From positions 1 through 47,631 of the forward strand of contig JAFGNH010000050.1 of NCBI GenBank assembly GCA_016927115.1: a DNA stretch of 47,631 bases. The letters are read 5' to 3'. The translations under genes were made by a program, and so were the position numbers. Source of the stretch: Anaerolineales bacterium (GTDB lineage: Bacteria > Chloroflexota > Anaerolineae > Anaerolineales > E44-bin32). This document shows, in pieces, positions 7,499 to 15,184 of this stretch. Within the stretch, counting starts at the first letter, position 1, and each line of letters begins with the position of its first letter. Below the pieces are notes generated by a model, which saw only the letters and a program-made list of their open reading frames with translations, did no database searches and was not told the DNA's origin.

Positions 7499-8593
7499 TC
7501 AAGCCGCCAACAACTCACTGAGGTTATATCCATCCAGATATGCCTCGGCGGCCTCCCTTCCGGATTGCACCAGACACTTGTAACGATTATCCTCTCGCGT
7601 GAGGGAAAATTCTGTCGGATCCACACCACAATCATCAATCTTTATTGTCCGCATCTGATTGAGTAAATTCAGATCTAACGCGGTCACCTGGTGAGCGTTG
7701 TACAGACTGCTGACCACAGCTTTCATATAACTCATTAATCCCGTGATCGGCTCATACGGGTGTGCCTCCGCCCTGTTGGGATACAGGTAGCATCCAAGAG
7801 TTTCCCAGTTAATCCCGTTGTGGTAGTGCTGGCTGCTTTGCGCAAACTGCAGGTCATCGAAAATATGGATGGGATAGTTATCGAACACACCACCATCGAC
7901 ATAGTAATCCCCACTTCCAAAGCGTTTACCATCAAATTGAAGCCCTTCAAAAAACAGGGGAATGGACATGGATAAACGTACGGCATCCGCAACTGATACA
8001 TCCGGGGTAAGCTGGGCAGAAAATACTTCAGAACGTCGCCGGCTGAGATTGGAAACAACGATATAAAGATCCCGGTATCCATAAGCTCGAAAATCGGCAA
8101 ACGATGCCATTCCATTTCCATTGCAGCATCTGGCGATAACTCCCTGCATCCAATGATAGACATACTCACTGGAAAACCAGCCATAACGGCGGATCAGGCG
8201 GTTGGCACTTTCAACTTCTGAAGAAAGCCCTTCCAGGGCCGACAGATCAACTTTTCTGCTCAGCAAGGGTACTACCGTCGTATTCCCCTCCTGTTTGCGC
8301 TGAGGGACTCTGGAGAAATCAATGGTCTCGATCAGATGCAGCGTTTCAGCCAGGTCTCTACGCAGTGATAACAGCGTTGCTGTGATAGCACCGGAGGATG
8401 CCCCGGCCACACGCTCGATTTGATCCAGAACGCCTTCCCTGTCCAGCACCTCAAGCACGCCAATGTACGCGGCACCTCTCATACCCCCGCCCTTGAAGAC
8501 CAGGTTCCTGAACGGTCTCCTTTTCGGGATGCTCTCTGCAAAAAACGAAAGTGCTTTCTCAATCTGACCACCTAAAAACTTCTGTATCTCCAT
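7499..8593 (-). CDS. Patatin-like phospholipase
   Basis: 364 residues. The full patatin catalytic set is visible: glycine-rich oxyanion loop FKGGGMRGAAYIG (residues 33-45), nucleophile elbow GASSG (64-68, Ser66), and the Asp of the dyad in VDGGVFDNYP (Asp233). Such enzymes hydrolyse acyl chains from membrane phospholipids or neutral lipids. There is no signal peptide, so it is probably cytosolic, acting at the inner membrane face. GAAGGA precedes the ATG. An FNR/CRP-like palindrome lies about 120 bases upstream (8710-8723). Confidence 0.9.
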   Translation of the reverse strand: MEIQKFLGGQIEKALSFFAESIPKRRPFRNLVFKGGGMRGAAYIGVLEVLDREGVLDQIERVAGASSGAITATLLSLRRDLAETLHLIETIDFSRVPQRKQEGNTTVVPLLSRKVDLSALEGLSSEVESANRLIRRYGWFSSEYVYHWMQGVIARCCNGNGMASFADFRAYGYRDLYIVVSNLSRRRSEVFSAQLTPDVSVADAVRLSMSIPLFFEGLQFDGKRFGSGDYYVDGGVFDNYPIHIFDDLQFAQSSQHYHNGINWETLGCYLYPNRAEAHPYEPITGLMSYMKAVVSSLYNAHQVTALDLNLLNQMRTIKIDDCGVDPTEFSLTREDNRYKCLVQSGREAAEAYLDGYNLSELLAA

Positions 8594-8709
8594 ATTCCTT
8601 CAGATAGCTCCTTAACCGTTAAATCGCGATTACAGACCTTGCCGTCCTGATACTCTATACGTCAGGATATCTGTCGGGTCGCGGATTTGACTTTGCCGTT
8701 TTTTTTAAA

Positions 8710-8723
8710 TTGACATCAATCAA
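8710..8723. promoter_or_regulatory. FNR/CRP-like palindrome upstream of the patatin gene
   Basis: TTGAC-ATCA-ATCAA: one mismatch from the FNR consensus TTGAT-N4-ATCAA. It is similar to the perfect copy at 9677-9690. The centre is about 123 bases before the patatin start. The TTGACA also looks like a plus-strand -35, but no -10 fits. Confidence 0.35.
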
Positions 8724-8752
8724 CGGGCGCTATGAACTGCATAAAAGTACAA

Positions 8753-8780
8753 AAAAGCAGGTTCTAAAAGGCCTGCTTTT
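8753..8780 (-). terminator. Intrinsic terminator downstream of the flavodoxin gene
   Basis: 9-bp stem AAAAGCAGG/CCTGCTTTT with a 10-base loop. On the minus strand it continues into TTTTTT, as expected for a terminator of the flavodoxin transcript, about 190 bases after its stop. Confidence 0.7.
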
Positions 8781-8965
8781 CTCCGGAAGCTCTCCTCAAA
8801 GCACAGATTTCCCTCTCCCTGAACATTGGCCGACCTGCAGCAGCGAATGGTCATTCTATCAAGCGATTCCTTTTCCTCAGCTCTTTGCCCTGGTGGCAGG
8901 AGGAATCCGTCCTGGTTCTCATCAGCGCAAATCAGATACAATCGATTACAGCCGAAAAAAAAATA

Positions 8966-9550
8966 TTACAGATCCGAACTCAGCAGCTGCGCCCAGTCTT
9001 TGATTGTTTCCCAGTCACGGTAATCACCGGGCACCGCCTGCACCACGATCATCACGAAAAGAGCCTGCCACCACTTCAGCCGGGTCATGTCCAGCTTTCC
9101 ATAGAAAAAAGCTACGTTCAGCGGTTTCACACCTGGAGCTGCCTGCAGGATCGGCTTCAGGTAGTACCCTGTGGTTGTAAAGCGCTCCTTGAGACTCAGC
9201 GAGCCGTTCTTCTCCGGACTCGATACCAGGTTCGGATCCAACATCAGCGGGACATCAGGCAAGTTTTCTCCAGGTACCTCTGTAAGCCGCATGGCGCACG
9301 CAAAACAGGCAGTCTTTTTCCTGGCCAGTTCGGCTTTGTACTTACGGAGGAACCGGCGGGCATCGGCATGCCAGCCGAGGATCATTGGCGCACCCACAAC
9401 CACCGCATCATACTCATGCAGGCTGCTTACCTCGGAGATCGGCCGCACCTCTATAGTGTGCCCGTTACTACCGATCACCTCCGCTACTGCCTGAGTCACT
9501 TCAACAGTTGACCCGGAATTAGTTGCATAGGTTAGCAGTACTTTGCTCAT
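8966..9550 (-). CDS. Flavodoxin domain protein
   Basis: 194 residues. The N-terminus KVLLTYATNSGSTVEVTQAVA is the FMN phosphate-binding loop of flavodoxins (T-x-T/S-G-x-T), and YDAVVVGAPMILGWHADARRFL is the second flavin-binding segment. The length and the C-terminal Trp-rich stretch match the HemG/menaquinone-dependent protoporphyrinogen oxidase-like flavodoxins, but no heme genes are nearby, so the specific reaction is left open. GAGGTGAG directly precedes the ATG. A perfect FNR-type palindrome lies 127-140 bases upstream, suggesting oxygen or redox control. Confidence 0.87.
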   Translation of the reverse strand: MSKVLLTYATNSGSTVEVTQAVAEVIGSNGHTIEVRPISEVSSLHEYDAVVVGAPMILGWHADARRFLRKYKAELARKKTACFACAMRLTEVPGENLPDVPLMLDPNLVSSPEKNGSLSLKERFTTTGYYLKPILQAAPGVKPLNVAFFYGKLDMTRLKWWQALFVMIVVQAVPGDYRDWETIKDWAQLLSSDL

Positions 9551-9676
9551 CTCACCTCAAATCGGGATTTACATTCCCAAGAAAATCACAATAGTCTTCC
9601 TATATGAAAAGACGCAATAATCCATCAGTGAAAGCATGCCGCCAGCGAAAAACCTGCACGGAAGTATGCACATTTT

Positions 9677-9690
9677 TTGATATGGATCAA
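9677..9690. promoter_or_regulatory. FNR/CRP-like operator upstream of the flavodoxin gene
   Basis: TTGAT-ATGG-ATCAA matches the FNR consensus at all ten fixed positions. On the minus strand its TTGATC, 16 bases from CATACT, could itself be a weak promoter, so a bound regulator would overlap the -35. It also overlaps the last codon and stop of the CoA-binding gene. Confidence 0.45.
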
Positions 9691-10127
9691 TACTGACCAA
9701 ACAGCTTCGCAAAGAACCGGTGGAATGCATGAATGGATTTTACTTCACCTGCATACATCAGAATGCACTTACCCTCAACCGGTGTCACCCCTGCTTCGCT
9801 GGCCGCCTTTCGGGTTTCCAGCGATTGGGAACCCTGCTGCAGCCAGATACGTCGGATACCGGCTGCGGCTGCTTCACTCACCACAACAACTGCCTTTTCA
9901 GGTGGAATGCAGATTACAACCCCATCAACCTTATCCGCAAGATCGGCGACTGCCGGATAGCAAGGATCACCAAATATCGTGTCCATATTTGGATTAACAC
10001 CAAAAACTTCGATGCCGCGTTCCTTTAATTCCTTGTAGACTGCAGAACCGAATTTCTTCTCTGAGCGGGATACACCTACCACGGCCAGCTTTTCCGACTT
10101 AAGAAACTCCTGAATATTCTGATCCAT
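9687..10127 (-). CDS. CoA-binding domain protein (YccU type)
   Basis: 146 residues from the ATG at 10127, preceded by GAGGAG nine bases upstream; a TTG at 10184 would add nineteen unmatched residues. This is a Rossmann-like CoA-binding domain: LAVVGVSRSEKKFGSAVYKEL at the N-terminus, then EVFGVNP, GVVICIPPEKAV, and IRRIWLQQGSQS, as in the first domain of succinyl-CoA synthetase alpha. Stand-alone copies are common, but their role is unknown. The 3' end overlaps the palindrome for the flavodoxin gene. Confidence 0.9.
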   Translation of the reverse strand: MDQNIQEFLKSEKLAVVGVSRSEKKFGSAVYKELKERGIEVFGVNPNMDTIFGDPCYPAVADLADKVDGVVICIPPEKAVVVVSEAAAAGIRRIWLQQGSQSLETRKAASEAGVTPVEGKCILMYAGEVKSIHAFHRFFAKLFGQY

Positions 10128-10289
10128 CACGCTTTTCTCCTCGATTCTCATCTCTGGTTTTCCCTGAAAATACTGGTTGTTCAATATAACTATACGGGGA
10201 AATTTTTAATTGGTTGCATGATCCATGAATTAACAGCCCGGGAAATATTAGCCCCTGGTCTTAATAACTCTGTATTAGCCGTTGTTGCC

Positions 10290-11042
10290 TTACGGCTCTT
10301 TGTCCAGGGAAGGCGGCTGCAGTTCATCCGGCAAAACCAGCGGTACAAGCGGTGGGCTGAAGCTCAGTGTCCAGGTTTTCGCCCCTTCACCGCCTGAAAA
10401 CGGATATTGAACGCTGGAACTGCCCGGATTCATCAAGGTGAACACCACTCCCTCATGCTCGTAATCACCATAGTAAGGAATCTCCATGATAAGTTCATCA
10501 TCATCACAGAAAACCAGCGCGGGCTTGATATTCCACATTTCGTAGATGGTGACTTCCAGGACACCTTCCTTGCAGGATCCCCTGACATACGGCGTAATGC
10601 TCGCTTCTACGGACCCGGAACAACTGCCTCCACTCCCACTCATCTCTATACTCACCAATCCTGTCAACGGCACCAACGGATCACCTGTCACAGTCCCATC
10701 CGGTGAGATCAGTACTTCCTCGCTTCCAAGAGCCCAGAATTCCAGCGTCTCCATGGGTGTCCCCACAATAAAGTGGTGATCGTATGTAAGGTACCAGCTT
10801 TCCATTTCCGAAGGACAACTGCCCACCGGCTCGCCTTCTTCCCCGAAAAAATTCTCATCCTGAACATCTGCCGCCGATATTGGCAGCTCTTCGGATTTCT
10901 CCGGCCTTTCCACTTCTTCACTCTCTTCTTCCCCAATCTGCGATGCACCATGAAAGAAACAGCCCGAAAGTGAAAAAAGTCCGATTATAAGAAATCCCAT
11001 CACAGCAGCACTCTGCTGCATTTTTTGACCAGCCACACTCAT
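10290..11042 (-). CDS. Lipoprotein of an unrecognised family (paralogue A)
   Basis: 250 residues. The signal peptide ends in LSGC (Cys28), so the protein should be lipid-anchored outside the membrane. An acidic linker of about 40 residues follows, then a domain of about 180 residues. Its four cysteines occur as SCPSE, GSCSGS, GSCKEGV and FCDDDE, and the C-terminal motif is GAKTWTLSFSPPLVPLV-x-PDEL. All are shared with the next lipoprotein upstream. GAGGGAG lies six bases before the ATG at 11042. I recognise no known domain; the strand-rich pattern suggests a secreted beta-sandwich with two disulfides. Confidence 0.8.
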   Translation of the reverse strand: MSVAGQKMQQSAAVMGFLIIGLFSLSGCFFHGASQIGEEESEEVERPEKSEELPISAADVQDENFFGEEGEPVGSCPSEMESWYLTYDHHFIVGTPMETLEFWALGSEEVLISPDGTVTGDPLVPLTGLVSIEMSGSGGSCSGSVEASITPYVRGSCKEGVLEVTIYEMWNIKPALVFCDDDELIMEIPYYGDYEHEGVVFTLMNPGSSSVQYPFSGGEGAKTWTLSFSPPLVPLVLPDELQPPSLDKEP

Positions 11043-11466
11043 GTCACACTCCCTCTTATTTCGATGCACCGCCTGGAATCCATCTGTAGAAATGAGGTTT
11101 TCAGAGATACGTTCATTATTAGACACAGGTGGTACCAGCGCTCAGGGTAGAACGCGATAAAATAACCATGCCGGTACCGACGGGCGGGGTGCAATCGCCA
11201 AATTATTCAATCTGCTCATAATAGGTAGATGCCTGAAGGAAATTTCAGATAATTACGGGGAGCAGTTATACTTAAATCATACAATAATTTACACAAATAT
11301 ACTGATTTGTGATATTTATTATCCATGACACGGGCCGACCGGGATTCAGCAATGGTTAAGTAAAAAAGGATTGGATTCTTCCCCTCACCACCCCATCCGG
11401 GATTAACTACACCGAAAGGCTGTTGTCTGCCAGGAGATATTCACCTGGCAGACAATATTGAATATG
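11043..11466. other. 424-base intergenic region between the paralogous lipoproteins
   Basis: No gene. The AT-rich centre (about 11230-11330) probably holds the promoter of paralogue A and contains an inverted repeat ACAAAT-N6-ATTTGT (11293-11310). A hairpin at 11423-11455 ends the upstream gene. Confidence 0.4.
11423..11455 (-). terminator. Hairpin downstream of lipoprotein paralogue B
   Basis: Perfect 12-bp stem (11423-11434 with 11444-11455) and a 9-base loop, 12 bases after the stop codon on the minus strand. The T-tract is weak, so it may be a processing or stability hairpin rather than an efficient terminator. Confidence 0.55.
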
Positions 11467-12198
11467 TTACTCATCAGTCCAAGAAGCCGGATCCAGTTCA
11501 TCCGGATCTACCAACGGTACGAGCGGCGGCTCATAGCTCAGAATCCAGGTCTTGGCACCGCTGCCGCCCTGGAATGGATGCGTTTGCATCGAGCTTCCTG
11601 AAGCCATTAAAGGAAAGGTCAGATTCTTGTGCTCCGTTGTACCATACGAAGGAATATCGAACTGGATAGTGTCATCATCACAGGTCATTGTAAATTCCTG
11701 GTACTGCCAGTCTTCATAGATTGTCATCGACACCACTCCATTGGAGCAGCTGGCATCAATCGATGCATAGATATCCACAAAAGCGTGACCCGAGCAGAAA
11801 TTATCTCCACTGATCAGTTCCGTGTACACCGCCCCTTCCAGCGTTTCCACCGGATCAACCGCTATCGTTCCATCTGCGTAAAAGTAGACCGGTTTATTCC
11901 CCCATGCTATTGCCTTCCAGGGGCCAAACGGTGTATCCACCTGAAAATTATGGCCAAAACTCAGGTACCAGGTTTGATCCTCAGTCGGGCAGTGTCCAAG
12001 TCGTTCTCCATCTGCAGATCCCTGCGCTTCCTCGCCATCACTGCCGGCAGGCAGCACAGGCTCTTCGCTTTCTTCATCGACAGCTTCCATCCCGGTATCC
12101 CGGGAAAGCAGAGCAGGGAGACTGCATGACAGCATCAGCATCAGCAGAACACTCAACCCGACCAACCTAACGAAGAGATAATGGCTTTTCCGTTTCAT
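11467..12198 (-). CDS. Lipoprotein of an unrecognised family (paralogue B)
   Basis: 243 residues from the ATG at 12198 (GGAGG six bases upstream). The signal peptide MKRKSHYLFVRL... has its likely lipidated Cys at residue 25, in a slightly unusual LMLSC box. After an acidic Glu/Gly/Ser linker comes the same domain as in paralogue A. The cysteine contexts are HCPTE, FCSGH, SCSNGV and TCDDDT; also shared are WYLSFGHNFQV and the terminal GAKTWILSYEPPLVPLV-x-PDEL. The pair is a clear local duplication that has diverged strongly. Function unknown; extracellular and membrane-anchored by inference. Confidence 0.8.
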   Translation of the reverse strand: MKRKSHYLFVRLVGLSVLLMLMLSCSLPALLSRDTGMEAVDEESEEPVLPAGSDGEEAQGSADGERLGHCPTEDQTWYLSFGHNFQVDTPFGPWKAIAWGNKPVYFYADGTIAVDPVETLEGAVYTELISGDNFCSGHAFVDIYASIDASCSNGVVSMTIYEDWQYQEFTMTCDDDTIQFDIPSYGTTEHKNLTFPLMASGSSMQTHPFQGGSGAKTWILSYEPPLVPLVDPDELDPASWTDE

Positions 12199-12252
12199 CC
12201 TTTTCCTCCCATACGATAAGTTTGTCCTCGCTCGATGCACAGCGATATCTAT

Positions 12253-13038
12253 TTAATGCCAGGAAACCTTCACTGCCAAAGAATAGCCGAGCTTATTCTG
12301 CACCCGGACATTAGCATAAGAGTCCCCGTCACAATCATTAGAATCCTGCAGAGTCATCGATGTAGCAGTTGTTGTTTGGACCACTTCCACAATATGTCCG
12401 TTCTGACACACCCTGGCCTCAACCAGGTAAGCCAGGTCCACAGCCGGGGCAGCAGCGTTCCAACTGATCTTGACACTGCTGCCTGATCTGGATGCTTGAA
12501 CCCCGGTCGGGCCTGCAACCGCCTCATTTGTTGGAAGAGGCGGATATACTACCGGAATCATATCAACCGGCACAGAAACCTCAACCGTTTCAGCAGAGAC
12601 CCAGCAGTGAAACGCGGCCCCTTCCGGCTTGATCCATAGCCATGTAGCGTGATAATCCCTTCCATCGACAAGGGCAATATCACCCTCGTAGAAGGTAATG
12701 TGATAAAGATAAGCCGTACCGGGCCCATACCTGCAGTTTGCATCCATCGCTCCATTTGCGATTGGCGGTTCAGGCGTTGGTGACAGGCTCGGCGTGGCTG
12801 TTTCTGCCGGTGTCGGTGTTTGTGATGGTGTTTCCGTCCGGGAGCTGGTTGCAGTGGGTGTTATAGATACCGAGGGAGTAGGCATACCTGTTTCTGTGCT
12901 GGTAGGCAAGGGACGCTTTGTGGTTGTCATAAAAGGAGTATTGGATGCCTCAGCGGGTTCGCTTTCCACGTTCAGCCTGATTCCTTTGCATGCTGAGAGA
13001 AGCAGCAGTAGTAAAAAAAGCCGGTTCACTTTGCGCAT
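12253..13038 (-). CDS. Lipoprotein with SH3-like and fibronectin-III-like domains
   Basis: 261 residues from the ATG at 13038 (AAGGTGAG upstream). The signal peptide ends LLSAC (Cys17). Residues about 30-95 are a Thr/Pro/Ser-rich linker of the kind common in Anaerolineae. Then comes a bacterial SH3-like domain with CRYGPGTAY and WLWIKPEG (about 97-160), and a C-terminal fibronectin type III-like domain with PTGVQASRSGSSVKISWNAA (about 175-261). SH3-like domains of this sort bind peptidoglycan or metals in other proteins. It lies 54 bases upstream of paralogue B on the same strand, so the two may be co-expressed. Confidence 0.82.
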   Translation of the reverse strand: MRKVNRLFLLLLLLSACKGIRLNVESEPAEASNTPFMTTTKRPLPTSTETGMPTPSVSITPTATSSRTETPSQTPTPAETATPSLSPTPEPPIANGAMDANCRYGPGTAYLYHITFYEGDIALVDGRDYHATWLWIKPEGAAFHCWVSAETVEVSVPVDMIPVVYPPLPTNEAVAGPTGVQASRSGSSVKISWNAAAPAVDLAYLVEARVCQNGHIVEVVQTTTATSMTLQDSNDCDGDSYANVRVQNKLGYSLAVKVSWH

Positions 13039-13241
13039 GATTCTCACCTTCCGGCAGGGATCGCTGATAATGAAAAGAAGAATACAATAGAGAAAGCGAT
13101 GCAGGGAGGCGCCTTTGCTCTTGACCGCTGCCTGGATTCGGTCACTGATGCTCAATACCTTAATATACAGGCAAACACCCATTTATGCGAAATGGGAAAA
13201 AAGGTCTATTCCACGTGCAGCTGTTGAAATATAAATTTCAA

Positions 13242-14822
13242 TCAGCGCCGTCGCAGAATACGCTGCAAAAACAGGTTTGGAACCTCAACAGCCTCTGCCA
13301 AGCCCAGAAGCCGCGTGCTTCCATAGTAAAGCCCGGCACCACCCAGCACGCCGCCGGCAGATATAATCCAGAAAGGCATTCCGCTTCCCAAGTCCAGCAG
13401 AAGCCACAAAAAAGTCCCCATGGCCACTGTAGCGGCCAGCATACCCAGCAGAGGTTTTTTTAGCCGCTGGAAATTCAACCCGCCCAGCTTTTTTCGCAGC
13501 AAAAACAGCAGCAGCACACTTTCCAGTGCGGTAGCAGTGGAATTTGCCAGTGCCAGGCCGCCATGCGGCATCCATCCCACCATATTGAACAGAGCAGAAA
13601 ATGCGAAACTCAATCCAACATTCAGTGTCATCGCACCTGCGCCGACAAACACAGGAGTGTATGTATCTTTCATGGCATAAAAAGCACGCACGATAATTTC
13701 CAGGATGGAATGGCCAACCAGTCCTGCTGCGTACCACAGCAGGGCCCACGCAACCTGTGAGGTGGAATGGGCTGTAAACGCACCGCGCTCGAACAACATC
13801 GCAACCAGCGGCTCACGCAGGAGGATCAAACCCACACACGCCGGCAGGGTCAGATACAGTACCCAACCGATAGTACTCGAGAAGGAGCTGCGCATGGCGG
13901 AAAATTCCTCCCGGGCAGCCTGTTCGGAAAATGTGGGCAGTGCAGCTATAGCAATCCCCTGCGCTATCACAGTCTGCGGCATGATCATCAATGAAAATCC
14001 CCAGGTGATGGCTGTCAGACTGCCTTCAGGCTGACCGGAAGCAAGGATTGAGTTAACCAGGAAGTTTAGCTGTACAACAGCCACACCGAGAAGCCGGGGT
14101 GCCATCAGGACCCCAACCTGTTTCACCGCCGGATTATGCTTTCCCAGACTCAACGAATATGGGCCGCCGTTCTTTCTCAGTGCCGGCATCTGGATGAGGA
14201 AGTGCAGGCCGGCTCCCAGGACGACGCCCCAGGCAAGCCCTTCAATTCCCCAGCGGGGGACAAGGAACAGCACTCCGAGGATCCAGCCAAAACGGTAGCT
14301 GGCGGGTGCCAGAGCCGGCAGCGCAAAATGCTGCTGGGCATTAAGGATTCCCATCAGGAGCCCACTGACACCAAAAATTACCGGTGCCGGCAGCATCTGC
14401 CGCAGCAGCCGCACGGTCAGTTGGATCTGAGCGGGATCCTCAAACCCGGGTGCAAAGACATTGGGAACCAGCCATTCCGCTGTCAGGAATACAATCACGG
14501 CACTGAGCGTCAACAACAGCAGAACCCAATTAACGATCGATGAAGCCAGATTCCAGGCGCCCTTGCGGTCTTCGCGGGCAAGAAAAGCAGTAAAGGTTGG
14601 AACGAATGCGGAAGCCAGTGCACCCCCAGCCATCAGATTAAACATAATCTCCGTTACCCTGTTGGCTGCATAAAAAGCATCCACATCCGCTGAAGTCCCG
14701 AAGGCTCTGGAGACAAGCATATTTGTGAGCAGCCCGGTGATGCTTGAAAGAGCCATCCCGGCCATAACAACTCCAGCCGCACGCGCGATCTGTCTGTTTC
14801 CCTGCGAAAATGGTTGGGCCAT
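13242..14822 (-). CDS. murJ: Lipid II flippase MurJ
   Basis: 526 residues with about 14 membrane helices, the MurJ/MviN architecture of the MOP superfamily. It flips lipid-linked peptidoglycan precursor across the membrane. Family landmarks are SRAFGTSADVDAFYAANRV near the N-terminus, GGALASAFVPTFTAFL, and the later repeat with AIAALPTFSEQAA and LILLREPLVAMLFERGAF. The ATG at 14822 has no ribosome-binding site but lies seven bases after a TATAAT box, suggesting a leaderless transcript. The gene is alone on its strand between lipoprotein genes. Confidence 0.94.
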   Translation of the reverse strand: MAQPFSQGNRQIARAAGVVMAGMALSSITGLLTNMLVSRAFGTSADVDAFYAANRVTEIMFNLMAGGALASAFVPTFTAFLAREDRKGAWNLASSIVNWVLLLLTLSAVIVFLTAEWLVPNVFAPGFEDPAQIQLTVRLLRQMLPAPVIFGVSGLLMGILNAQQHFALPALAPASYRFGWILGVLFLVPRWGIEGLAWGVVLGAGLHFLIQMPALRKNGGPYSLSLGKHNPAVKQVGVLMAPRLLGVAVVQLNFLVNSILASGQPEGSLTAITWGFSLMIMPQTVIAQGIAIAALPTFSEQAAREEFSAMRSSFSSTIGWVLYLTLPACVGLILLREPLVAMLFERGAFTAHSTSQVAWALLWYAAGLVGHSILEIIVRAFYAMKDTYTPVFVGAGAMTLNVGLSFAFSALFNMVGWMPHGGLALANSTATALESVLLLFLLRKKLGGLNFQRLKKPLLGMLAATVAMGTFLWLLLDLGSGMPFWIISAGGVLGGAGLYYGSTRLLGLAEAVEVPNLFLQRILRRR

Positions 14823-15184
14823 GGCAGCGATTATAGCAGGCTTGTATAGATTCGTCTCCCTTCAACCGATGCCGGAGGGTGCCCGGGGCTGCCCCCGGGG
14901 GGAGGTAGAATATAGGCTGGACAGAGCAGAATCAGATGTAAAGAACGTTTCTTTCCTGGACTGCAGCCTGTTACAGTTTTTGCTTCAAGGGATGTGGTTT
15001 GAGCCAGCCACAGGCATCTGTTCAACTACTATCCATTGGCAAGCATCGATAACGGAAATCCCTCTGACCATCCTGATAAATTTCAGACTTTTCCATTTTT
15101 ATCACTTTAGCGTCGAAAACCCTTATGATTTCCACACAGTTATCTTTTATCCTATCCCTTCAGAAAGTAAGAACCGGTGTTAAA
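14823..15184. other. 362-base intergenic region between murJ and the FGE-fold lipoprotein
   Basis: It holds the murJ -10 box and a GC-rich hairpin near 14881-14898 (CCCGGGG/CCCCGGG). The remainder must contain the promoter of the plus-strand gene, but I cannot pick out a convincing one. No gene. Confidence 0.4.
14830..14838 (-). promoter_or_regulatory. Extended -10 promoter of murJ, predicted leaderless
   Basis: TGCTATAAT on the minus strand (TATAAT at 14835-14830) is an extended -10 element. It lies seven bases before the ATG. No -35 at the right spacing is evident, as is common for extended -10 promoters. Confidence 0.65.

Larger units (their letters stand above)
8594..8965. other. 372-base intergenic region between the patatin and flavodoxin genes
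   Basis: No coding sequence is supported. It holds an FNR/CRP-like palindrome (8710-8723) and an intrinsic terminator (8753-8780). The rest, 8781-8965, looks like an untranslated 3' tail of the flavodoxin transcript. Confidence 0.5.

Noticed and set aside
8710..8780. Small RNA from TTGACA (8710) to the hairpin (8753-8780)
   Set aside because: No -10 fits at a workable spacing, and the hairpin has its T-tract on the opposite strand.
8885..9511. Plus-strand frame of 208 codons opposite the flavodoxin gene
   Set aside because: It is the shadow of the flavodoxin gene; rich in His, Gln and Pro without any domain.
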